Below, in pieces: positions 1-9,700 of a stretch of 22,054 bases of DNA. The notes under the pieces are model-generated. The model saw only the letters and a list, made by a program, of their open reading frames with translations, searched no databases and was not told the DNA's origin. This stretch comes from Pleurotus ostreatus/Saccharomyces cerevisiae fusant (taxonomy: Eukaryota > Opisthokonta): NCBI GenBank assembly GCA_024196135.1, contig JAMQCK010000467.1:1-22054 (forward strand), in the 5' to 3' direction. The stretch's first letter is position 1. Every line of letters begins with the position of its first letter. The position numbers and the translations under genes are program-made.

Positions 1-492
1 AGGCTGATCCTCGCCTCCGTGCGCTCGTTGTCTGACTCCGACCGGTCGCGGTCATGCCCTTCACGGAGGCAAGTATGAAGGTGAACATGCCTTCATTAAT
101 CCACGCAAAAGGCTATCGCCGTAGGCATAGTTTAGGACAGTTGAGTTCAAGGCAGCTTGCAGAACGGTAAGAGCTATGCTTATCTAATGGATGCCATACA
201 CTGCGGACTGACTTTGCAAGCTTCCCAGATCGACAGGGGATAGGCGAGGCTCGAGAAACTCGCGGCCTCCGAGACCCGAAACTGAGGTTCGACCGCGTCG
301 AACAAAAGTATCTCGCTTGGCAAATCGCCGCCGCCATGTCGCACAACAATCATTGCCTCGCGCGATTGAAGTGGGCTCTACCCAGCCGGGTCCCGGGCAT
401 CTCATCTCGCCACGATTCGTCGCCAGGTCCGCCAGAGGTCCGTCCTCTCCGACCGCGTTTCGCTCAAAGTCTCCGGCCCTGCTCGACGGCCA
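1..492. other. Upstream region of the GH71 gene, no gene seen
   Basis: Only short open frames without family features occur here. The stretch presumably contains the GH71 promoter and perhaps the edge of an off-window neighbour. A 9-bp inverted repeat (13-21 against 62-70) is present but has no evident role. Confidence 0.6.
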
Positions 493-499
493 TATAAAA
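493..499 (+). promoter_or_regulatory. TATA box of the GH71 gene
   Basis: TATAAAA lies about 100 nt before the chosen ATG at 600. It supports that ATG over the in-frame upstream TTG, and it supports a separate promoter for this gene. Confidence 0.7.
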
Positions 500-599
500 T
501 GGCATCCGCCTCGACTGCTTCTGATCTTTACCGTCGCTTCCTCTTATTAAGCGACTTGTTCAGTCAGCCATTCCCTTGATTCATTCTTTATACCGCAAA

Positions 600-2694
600 A
601 TGCGGCCCTCACTCCTTTTCACAGCGCTCGTTTCGACCGCCATCCTCTCCTCCCCCGCCGCGGCCCACCGTCGCCGCGCGGTTCACCGTGTCCGCCAAGA
701 TACAGACCTCAGCAACCGTGCGCTCGTCGAGGCAGACGTCGAGGCGTGCATCCGTATCGGCGGTTCTGCCGAGAGCTGCCACTCTGACTCCGACGACGGC
801 AGCTCTCAATCGAGTATACCCGGCTCTAATTCAGGACCGTCCTCCGGCGCTACCTCTGCTACTGTGGGCGTCTCTACGCCTGTTGTGACTGCCACTGGCA
901 CCGCAGGCGCTCCAGTTTCGGAGTCAAGCGCTAGCGGCAGCAGCGGTGCCGCCACCTCAAGTGCGCCCGCCACGACCGTCTCCGGCTCCGCTCCTGGCGC
1001 ATCCGTCACTGGAAGCGCCCCTGGCTCCTCTGAATCTGGATATGTTACTGGAACGGCGTCGGGCTCGGGCGCCGTATCCGGTACGGCTACCGCCACCTCT
1101 GGCGCGCCTTCAGCGACCTCGTCCGTCATCGCATACGACGGCGAGAAGTATGCGATCGTGCATCACATGCTGGGCAACACGTACGTATATCGTCTTCGTC
1201 ATGGGCCTATGTTCTAGATACTAAAGGATCTCCTAGATACACGTACCGCCTTGCCGACTGGATCACCGACCTCGTCCTGATTCAGGAAGCTGGCTTCGAC
1301 GCGGTCGCGCTGAACACTGGACCGTAAGCAGGTATTTCGAGCTACCGGGAGGACCAACTAACGTTATACTCAGCGACTGCTGGCAAAAGGCATCCGCGGA
1401 CCTTGCATACCAAGCTGCAGCGGCCTTGAACACTCCACTCAAGCTCTACTGGTCGTTCGACATGAACACGTTCCCTCAGGCTGGCGATGAGGACGCGGCG
1501 AAGATTGCTGCGTACATCAACGAATACGCGACAAATCCGTTCACCTTCAAGGTTAACGGCCTGCCCTTCGTCTCCACGTTCTCCGGCGACCAATATTCTT
1601 CCTCCTTTGGCAAGTCCGTCTGCGGCGGGTGAGGTCACGTATCGTCAATGCGCTTCTTCCAGCAACTCACACACTCATCAGCTGGGACTACGTCCGCTCG
1701 CTCGTACCCACCGATATGTACTTCGTCCCCGCCTTCTTCTTCGCCAACAACCAGACCATCGCTGGCGTCAAGGATTGCGTCCAGGGTCTCTTCCAATGGA
1801 ACTCCGCGTGGTCCATGGATAACGGCGAGGTCTCGAAGTCCACCGACCTCGACTGGGCGACACAACTCGGTGCGAACAAGACGTACATGGCCGGCATCTC
1901 ACCGACGTTCTTCTCGCACTACCCAACGGAGGGCCTCAACAAGAACTGGGTGTATCGCGCGGATAACAACTACGCGAAGCGCTGGCAGCAGGCGACAGAG
2001 ATCAATGCGCCGATGGTGCAGGTAATCTGTGCGTACTCAACTCGGGCTGCCTTCTCGGTGATAAGTATAGACGGGGATCGGCAACTGACCATCCTCTCCA
2101 GCCTGGAACGACTTCGGCGAGTCGCACTATATCGGCCCGCGCCCCTCGTCCGTCCAGCTCCAGCCGACGAACACCACCTGGGTCAACGCCAACAACCACC
2201 TCCCCTGGGCGCGCATCACCAAGCCGTACATCGAGACCTACAAGAACGGTCAGCCGTCCGCGCTCGGCTCCGACCTCATCGTCTGGGAGTACCGCACGCA
2301 TCCCGCAAACGCGACGGCGGCGGCTGACCCTATGGGCCTTCCCGAGCGCGCTGAGCTGTTGAAGGACGAGATCTATATTACTGCGTACCTCTCTGCCTCA
2401 GCCGAGGTGCACGTGCAGGTCGGCTCGCTTGAGGGCAAGTTCCAGGTACGATGCAGATCTCTCCCATTCTCCTCACGATGCTAACCGCCTCGTCAGGCCA
2501 AGGCTGGCCTGAACCACTTCACGCAGCCCTTCGAGCCCGGCTTCGTCACCGTCGGCATGTGGCGGGACGGCGAGAACGTCGGCGGTACGCTCACGGGCGA
2601 GCGGGAGATCGTAGCGGAGCCGATTCTGTACGACTTCAACCCCGTCGTCGAGCAATTCTTCCACGATCCAGCTTGGGAGGCATGCGAGGCGTAG
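600..2694 (+). CDS. Secreted GH71 alpha-1,3-glucanase (mutanase) with N-terminal Ser/Thr-rich stalk
   Basis: Spliced from six exons (600-1180, 1237-1323, 1374-1628, 1682-2028, 2102-2445, 2497-2694), closing in frame to 603 residues. The start is the ATG at 600, about 100 nt after a TATA box. Residues 1-22 are a signal peptide ending in AAA, so the product should be secreted. Residues about 66-176 are almost only Ser, Thr, Gly, Ala and Pro, a likely O-glycosylated stalk. The catalytic domain runs from about 184 to the end and carries GH71 landmarks: HHMLGNTY (188-195), LYWSFDMN (247-254) and SWNDFGESHY (424-433). The family hydrolyses alpha-1,3-glucan, a component of fungal walls and some bacterial exopolysaccharides, so roles in wall remodelling or in attacking other fungi are both possible. 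Known ascomycete mutanases usually put the linker and binding module after the catalytic domain; here the stalk comes first and no C-terminal module is present. Splice junctions were chosen by GT-AG and family continuity. Confidence 0.93.
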
Positions 2695-3043
2695 ATAAGT
2701 GGTGTCGCTCGTGGATTTATATGTTATAGCGAGAACATGATGGGGTGAATAGCCTATGTTACCAGGTAACTATCGATGCATAATAGATGCGCTTACCAGT
2801 CTGAAGAGAAGATCGCAAGGGGCCGATTCAGTCAGCGAATTAAGATGTGTACTGTGAAAGCAGATGCATTGCAAAGTGCGAAGGTAGCTAGAAAACATGC
2901 GTAGATATTGCGTGCAGAAAATGAGACAGTGCGATGATGAGGATGAAGCGCTGGAGGATGGTAAATATGTGAACATGCGAGAGTAACTAATAGACGATGC
3001 AGTGAGGAAGATGGGGTCTTAAGTCGAGGGCTGTGAGAAGCCT
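2695..3043. other. Convergent 3' intergenic region
   Basis: AT-richer spacer between the stop of the GH71 gene (+) and the stop of the first jelly-roll gene (-). It should hold both 3' UTRs and polyadenylation sites. No coding signal or notable repeat was seen. Confidence 0.6.
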
Positions 3044-4028
3044 TTACGAGTGCGTGTAGTCACCGACGCCAGCCCTGAAGAATGCAAGTCAGACGAAGCA
3101 CTCAAGAGGAGAGATAGAGGAGCTCACATGACGGCGGTCTCCCCCTGATAGGTCGCGCGGTAGGTTCCGAACTTGGCACTGCGAGAAAGTCAGTGATGAG
3201 CATTCGATGCATGAAGACGCAGCACTTACGCAGTCTTGCTAGACCCAAGCGCGCCCTTCGCGCTGTACGTCAGTAACAACTGCTTTGTGGCAGCGTCAGT
3301 GACCGTGTAAGTAATCGAGCCTTGCTGGCCGTATGTGATGCTGGGAAAATTGTTAGCGCTGCCTAAGGCATCCATCACGATCTGAGCGTACCTCATGGAA
3401 TGGAGCGTCGTCCTGTCGACGAACTGCGACAGCGGGATGCTTGGGCAGCTGCTCCCGCTGCTATCACCGCCTCCAAGACCCAGCAGGCCTCCGCCGGAGG
3501 ACGGTTGCGACTGGCAAAGCGTCTGACTCTCGATGCCAACCTGGCCATTCTTCGCGTCCAGCGTGACCACCGGCATCCCCGTCGTGTCGTCGAACACCTG
3601 CATCAAGTGGAAGAACGTCGAGCCCGTGCCCGTGCTCCCATAGAGGTACATCTTCCACCCATACGTGTGCTTCTCGCCCGCCGCGGCCCACGGGACGCGG
3701 AACTCGTTGCGCTGGCGCGGCGAGTCGAGGTGGTTGGTGTCGAGGTTGGCTTTCGGGTCAGCGGAGAGTTGGAATGAGTAGCAGGTGCCGATGGCAACCT
3801 TGGGGTCTGCGCAGGGGTATTTGATGACGCCTGAGGGTAGATGAGTGAGTGGGATGACTGTTGGGCGACGGGTGATTGCATACCTGAGGAGTCGTATGAG
3901 AGCTGACCGCCGTAGACGGTGCCGTACTTAAGTGAGCTGCCGTCGTTCAGCGTCTGCTGGGCGGGCGCGGCGCGGCAGGCGGAGATGAATAGGAGAGCCA
4001 GAGCCGAGGTGTATAATGAAGTCTTCAT
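3044..4028 (-). CDS. Secreted jelly-roll protein, polysaccharide-lyase-like (paralog A)
   Basis: Five exons on the minus strand (4028-3884, 3830-3392, 3340-3230, 3178-3128, 3074-3044) give 258 residues ending THS. Residues 1-21 are a signal peptide. The mature protein has paired cysteines (55/65 and 154/177), a strongly conserved core from DPKANLDTNHLDSP (73-86) through QRNEFRV (88-94), then FFHLMQVFD (121-129), VVTLDAKNG (136-144) and a late KFGTYRA (234-240). The order of an RNEFRV strand, an HLMQ strand and a KFGTYR strand recalls concanavalin-A-like polysaccharide lyases (heparin-lyase or glucuronan-lyase type); this is an inference from pattern, not from a search. Between C154 and C177 lies a Gly/Ser/Leu-rich loop absent from its neighbour. 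The gene is a tandem duplicate of the one at 4847-5818 with the same intron positions. Secretion is well supported; the enzymatic activity is not. Confidence 0.85.
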
Positions 4029-4846
4029 GGTGACTTAGATGGAGTTGTATCGTGTCGACGGGTTATGTCTTGTCGGCGAGTGGTCCTATGTTGAGGTGGT
4101 GTTGGTGTTGAATGCCAGACCCCATCTCAAAGAGCCCTTATATACTCGAGAGAGCCGTTGCTCGGGACTCATATGTGAGTGAGTCCATACACAGCCGGCT
4201 CATCGACGGGTAGCGGGAAAGTGGAAGTCTCCCTCAGGCGAGGGGCGGTGCATGTCTCATTGTACGCGGTTACCGGGGATGGAGAGATATGCTGGAGATG
4301 TCAGCGGTCAAGCTTTTGAGGGCCCTCTTGCCTGATATGACCTTTTCTCCCTGATAGATAGATGCGTTAGTGGTGTTTGGGTCGAACAGAGGAGATTGTC
4401 ATTAGCCAGTTGTGCGCAAGACTTGGTAGAGCTTGCGAGCGTCACGTAGTCGGGATGCACCCAGAGGCAGTGTAAAGCATGAGACGCGTCGTCTTAGTTA
4501 CCAAACCCTTCGCCGTCTCAGACAGACCGTGGCCGTGCTGGTTTAAGGCTCACCGTGAGACTTCACGGGGTTAGCCGACGGTGCCCACGGTCATGTGACG
4601 AGGGCATAATCGAACATCGGTGCCTCACAAAAGAAGGTGCGGCGTCGGTCAAAGGCTAGATGAAGGGAGCAAGCGAAATGAAAGCACAGTGATCCATTGG
4701 GCAGAATAACATAGACGACAGCAGCGTAGCATAGCGTAGTGTATAGCAGAGGACAAGTAAACGACAGCAAGGTGGACACAGCACGCGGTAACAGAGCTCA
4801 TTTATGAGCACGCAAAACAGAGAACAAGCGAGCCCCTCTTCCGAGA
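4029..4846. other. Spacer between the two jelly-roll paralogs
   Basis: Contains the promoter of paralog A (TATA box at 4137-4144) and the 3' flank of paralog B. The open frames here are short and do not resemble either paralog, so there is no sign of a third degenerate copy. A small hairpin with 6-bp arms (GCTCAT and ATGAGC separated by TT) lies near 4797-4810, just downstream of the paralog B stop; it could be part of its 3' UTR. Confidence 0.55.
4137..4144 (-). promoter_or_regulatory. TATA box of jelly-roll paralog A
   Basis: TATATAAG on the minus strand about 110 nt before the ATG at 4028. The same octamer occurs at a similar distance before paralog B, so the core promoter was duplicated with the gene. 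Confidence 0.65.
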
Positions 4847-5818
4847 TTAGTTCTGTGTGTAGTCGCCGACGCCAGCACTACAGAATATGGGTGAGCGGCT
4901 TGCATCATACCTAGCACGGTAATTCACTCACAGTACAGCAGTCATCCCCTGGTAGGCGGCGCGATAGGTGCCGAATTTGAGTCTGTAGCAGTGTTAGTAT
5001 CGGATCGAGAGCTCGATGAGTATGGATGGACGGAACGAAGGAAGGTGGGATATATGAACGGAAAAGGAGGGCGACGTACGCGGTCTTGCTCGTGCCAAGC
5101 GCCCCTTTTACTGAATACGTGAGTAACGTCTTCTTCGTTGACGCGTCAGTGACGGTGTAAGTCAGCGATCCGGAGGGTCCATAGGTGATCCTACAAGTAC
5201 AGGAAGTCAGCGAGAGGGTCAAAGTAGAGTCGGCGTCCGCGCACTCACTTCATCGTATGTACGGTGGTCCTGTCGGTATAGCTCGCCATCGGGATACTCG
5301 GGCAGCCGCTCTTGCACAAGTTAGTGCTCTCGATCTGTACGCGCCCGTTCCGCGCGTCGAGCGTGATCACCGGCTGCAGCGTGTTGTAGTCGAGGATCTG
5401 CATGAGGTGGAAGAACGTGCTCCCGGACCCGGTGCTGGAATAGAGGTACTGCTTCCAGGAGTAAGTGTGCGTCTCGCCCGCGGCGGCGTAGGGGACGCGG
5501 AACTCGTTGCGTTGGCGAGGGGAATCGAGATGGTTGGTATCAAGGTTCGCTTTGGGGTCCTTGGAAAGGGACAGGGAGTAGCAGTTGCCGATGGCGATCT
5601 TGGAGTCAGTGCAGGGGGTCTTGAGGACGCCTACGTGAGTATGTAAGTGCGCGCACGGGGTGAGGATGAAAGGAGTACGCACCCGAAGCTTCCCACCTCA
5701 GCTGCCCCGCCTGGCCATTACTCAACTGGTTTCCGTTGTTGAGCGTGGTCTGAGAGGGTGCGGCGGAGCATAGCGATGCCGCGGCAAAGAGGATTGACGT
5801 GAAAGTGTTGGCCTTCAT
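4847..5818 (-). CDS. Secreted jelly-roll protein, polysaccharide-lyase-like (paralog B)
   Basis: Five exons on the minus strand (5818-5683, 5630-5249, 5190-5080, 4982-4932, 4877-4847) give 236 residues ending TQN. A signal peptide covers about residues 1-20. It shares long identical blocks with paralog A: DPKANLDTNHLDSPRQRNEF (70-89), STFFHLMQ, TLDA.NG, then ITYG, SKTA, KFGTYRA and AGVGDYT. Exons 3, 4 and 5 are exactly 111, 51 and 31 nt in both genes, and the phases match, so the pair arose by whole-gene tandem duplication. Its second cysteine pair is spaced by only three residues (C-KSG-C), where paralog A has 22. The function is unknown; a carbohydrate-binding or lyase role outside the cell is a reasonable guess from the jelly-roll-like strand pattern and the secretion signal. 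Confidence 0.85.
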
Positions 5819-5958
5819 GTTGACGGTGGACGAGGTGCGGCTTGAGGTGAGCAGCGAAAGGGGGTGGTGTTGACGAGATCGGCTTGAGGGAGGGAGGGGG
5901 GCGAATTTGGCTTGAGGTGGCACCGAGATACGGATAGGGAAAGAGAAGGAAGGACCAC

Positions 5959-5966
5959 CTTATATA
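5959..5966 (-). promoter_or_regulatory. TATA box of jelly-roll paralog B
   Basis: TATATAAG on the minus strand about 140 nt before the ATG at 5818, identical to the octamer before paralog A. Confidence 0.65.
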
Positions 5967-6311
5967 CGACGACCCTTTTCGACGGGAGCAGTACGAGCCA
6001 GGAATTCGGGTGGAGCTGCCAGTTAAGGGTAGGACATACTCATTGTTGATCGTCGTCAAGCGCGTTGGCAGTGCAAGAGTTTAGCGATAGCCGGCCAAAG
6101 CTGCTGATGCCTCAGACATCGGAAGGAATTGACATGAGATGTCCCAGATGGTTGCCGCGAGGACGCGACTGTTGCCATTGTCGACAGTATTTGGTCAGGG
6201 AGTACATAAGAGCCGATTCTCAGAAAATGATGCGGGGGTAAAATTGTTCTGCCATGCGAGGCAAAGGTCAGCAAGCTGCAGCGGTCGTTGCTTCGACATG
6301 GCTGTTCGGGA

Positions 6312-6347
6312 TGAGTCACGCACGTGCCTGCCCTCACGTGGCGTCAC
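6312..6347 (-). promoter_or_regulatory. Cluster of E-box, AP-1-like and CRE-like sites
   Basis: Within 36 nt there are TGAGTCA (6312-6318, AP-1/Gcn4-like), CACGTG at 6321-6326 and again at 6335-6340 (E-boxes for bHLH factors), and GCGTCAC (6341-6347, half of a CRE-like site read on the other strand). It lies about 500 nt upstream of jelly-roll paralog B and beyond the TRK stop codon, so paralog B is the nearest gene it could control. Function is inferred from motif density only. Confidence 0.4.
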
Positions 6348-6790
6348 AGTTGAACATGTCACACCGGAGCCATCAGAGATTTTAGCTTTTCACACTCGAA
6401 CAACGCGGGTACGAAGCACAGCAACCGATCCAGTCTATCTAATTGTTCCAAGGTATCAGAAAAATAGGGGAATAGGTCTATGATAGTATGCGCCAGTCCA
6501 TAGCCGCGACAGTAAGCGCTAGTAGTCCGTATCTTCCAGTCTTGATGATGAGTGTGTTGTAGGGATATATTCGTATCGCTGAAGAGGGATATACTCGTAC
6601 GTGCTCCTGTAGCGGGTATGAAAACATAGCCTGTTGATTCCGTCCAATTAGCGCCTCCAGAGATGAAGGCGGTCGATAAATAATAGCTCTTGCCGCTGGT
6701 TCATACACAAGGCTGCGCGGGTTCGTGGTCGAGAAAATCAAACAAACGCAGGAGTGCTCACCATTACAGTCAATTCTACATCCAACGGCC

Positions 6791-9700
6791 TCACCGAGAC
6801 ACAATCTGCCGCAGAGGGATTGCCTCAACAACAGCGTCCGGCTTGCCCGCATGATCACTCTCTTCGCTGACTACGGCGCTGGGGGCGCCCTTTCCGAGCG
6901 CGGTCGTACTGCCCGCGATGGTCGCGCTGTGCCCTTCGGTGGTGCTCTCCTCGGACCTCTTCTCTTGTGGAGGGTGGCCGTCAAGCTTCTCATGCTCCGC
7001 GCCGTCAGTCGCCGGGATGCTGCTCTGCGTAACGAGCTCGCGCGGGAGGAGCACGGCGCGGTCGACGGCGACGGGGAGACCACGGTGGCGGCCGCGGACC
7101 CTGTAGAAATAATTAGGAAACTAGAGTGCAGCAAGCAGAGTAGGGGGTGAGGTATGCGTACATGATGATGATGACAACAATTTTCGATAGCGGGCGCATG
7201 GCGCCGACGAAAGCGTAGTTATCCTACGACCACAGAGTCAGCTTCGACGCAGCACATAGGTCTTCGGCAACCTACACTCGGAAAGCCCAAGCTGAGCCCG
7301 ATTCCACCGAATGCGCTCACGAGTTCAAAGATCTGGGAGTCGCTCATCAGCGTGCTAATAATTTATCTTTTGCGCTGTGCTTACCACTCGGAAGAGGTCA
7401 AACCACTTCTTGTCCGGGTCGATGAGGTGCCCACGCTCAATCACGGCAACAAGGAAGACTCCCCAAACAAGCCACCAGATATCTGTGAGGGGTCAGCGGC
7501 GAACGATGCGACCTGGAATCAGGGCCAGCAAAAGAGACGGGCGCTCACCTACGGACACCTGCCTCCTCAGGTGCCACCCAACGTACCGACCGACGCGCTC
7601 GCGAGGTGCGAGTTCTCGCATGTCCTGGTCAACCTATGAAGGAGTTAGATGATGGAGTTCGAGATTTGAGTCCCTGGGAATGCGGAAGGACAGTGGAGGG
7701 TGCGAGTGGACGGCAAGGATGCGGACAGCCAGCGTATAGTCGTTGCCCTAGCATATGTAAGAAATAGAGACACTCACCACATCCGGCTCATCATCATCGT
7801 CCTCCTCCGGAGCCTCGAACACGCCCAAGGACCGCTCTTCATACACGTTGGTCGACCGGATGGAGAGTGCGACCGGGTACACAGCGATATACATCATCAC
7901 CACGTAGAGGAATCTGAACCGCGTCAGCGTCTTGCATGGTCCAAACGACTCAAATTTCGGGGAAGCTGCACGTACTGCAATGCAGGCGCGATATCCGTCA
8001 TTGGCACGATCGGGAAACCACTCGCGCGAGCAGCAAGCCCCTGGAACAAGCCCGACACGGCTTTCTCAGCGGCCGGGAGGGCAGTATAGAAGGGTAGGCC
8101 GGAGTCTGAAGGCGCGAGTCAGCAAAATGAATTGAATCTGGCTACCAACGACGAGAGAAGGGAGGTGAGCACTTACTGAGCACTGGAAACATCAACCACT
8201 CGGCAGCACTGAAGACGACCAGACAGATGACGAGGAACCAGGTTTGCGGTGCGGGGAACCTGGAGGTCGTTGATCAGCATCACGAGCAGTCGAAGGATGG
8301 AGGTCCAGCAAGTATCAGCGGTGAGGCTGCCTACTCACAGATAGATGAAGCACCGACGCGGATACTTCAGCAAGAATTCCGTCGCCTGGCCCAGTTCGCC
8401 CTGTCCTCCAGAAGCCTTTGAGAGGGCCCAACTGTGCGCACCAAGTCAGACAAAGTACGCGCAAATGGGATGAATCACTGACATCGTGAAACGAAGGCTG
8501 CGCCTCTGGTCAGCCGAAGAAACTTAGCGGGCGCAAGCTAGTACGCACAGAATGGGCTGAAGAGGACGTTAGCGAGCTGCTCAAGAAAACGATATGGAGG
8601 CGGCACCCACCAAAGCATGGTTCCCTGCAAGAATACACAGTCCAACACCAACTGAAGGGAGCGTGAGCGACATTGTTTCGGTGACGACTCCGTTTACTCA
8701 CCGACCATTGGCCACGCGTTCCGGAATGGCACCATGCCGGCATCCACCAGTGACATGCCACCGCCCGTGTACGCGCTCATAACCTGGAAGACCGAGAACC
8801 TAGGCGCACTGTGAGTTCATCACAGAAACCTAGCAACGTGCATTTCACATACCATCCTATAGTGACCGGACGCACTTGACCGCCCGCCTGAGCGGCTGTC
8901 ATGCCATTAGCATTGGGATGATGATTCACAGAAGACGCTCGTCAACTCACTAAAGACGTCCGAATATGCATTCGTCGCAGCAAGCCATGGCGCGAAAATC
9001 AAGCAGGAAATAGCTTGGACGCCGATGAGGTACTGAGAATCGGAGTCAGTTCGCATCGAATAGTGTCAATGCGGGGATGCTACTGACCGCTGGGACTAAG
9101 TAGGACAATAATCGCAGGGCGCGGTACTCCGCGCCACCAATTTTCTCCACATCGTCCTCCGTCAGCTCGTCCGTCTCGAAGTAGCCATTCCGCCAGACAC
9201 GCAGGCGACCCCGAAGGTCTGCGAGGAAGGAGTCATGGCCGGTGTGATGCTCGGTCTGGAAAGGAAGATCGTCAGCCGTGCTCATTCATCTCATCGTATG
9301 AAGAACGCCTGCACCCACCTTCACCTCCAGCGCATTCTTCAGCTTATCCGTCACGCCCGGCGCAGCCGCTCTCGCCGCTGCCGCCAAAAGTGCCGCAGGC
9401 CCAGGGAAGCCGCCGAGGCCCGTGTACTTGTGCGGGGACTCGTAGCGGGTGGAGAGCGGGTCGGCGTAGGGCGGGCTGGGTGGTGGAGATCAGTGGGGTC
9501 GTCAAGGAGAAGAGGGGATGGTAGCCAAAAGGATGGTAGGCAAGATGAAGGAAGATGAATGGGATGAAGGGTACGTATAGCCTATACGAAGTGAAAAGAT
9601 AGCACGTATAGACTGAGAAGACGGCTCATATGAAGGGTCAGAAGACAGGCGCAAAGATAGTATGTGTCAAATGTGACGGCAGGCAGATGAAGGGATTGAA

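Larger units (their letters stand above)
5819..6790. other. Upstream region of paralog B and 3' flank of TRK
   Basis: No gene is supported here; open frames are short and featureless. The left part is the promoter of paralog B (TATA box at 5959-5966, E-box cluster at 6312-6347), and the right part should be the 3' UTR of the TRK gene. Confidence 0.55.

Noticed and set aside
13..70. Inverted repeat GCCTCCGTG / CACGGAGGC
   Set aside because: Only 9-bp arms with a 40-nt gap, no run of T and no associated gene; expected by chance at this length scale.
806..1129. Minus-strand open frame opposite the Ser/Thr stalk of the GH71 gene
   Set aside because: It is the reverse complement of a low-complexity Ser/Thr/Gly coding region and carries no independent coding evidence.
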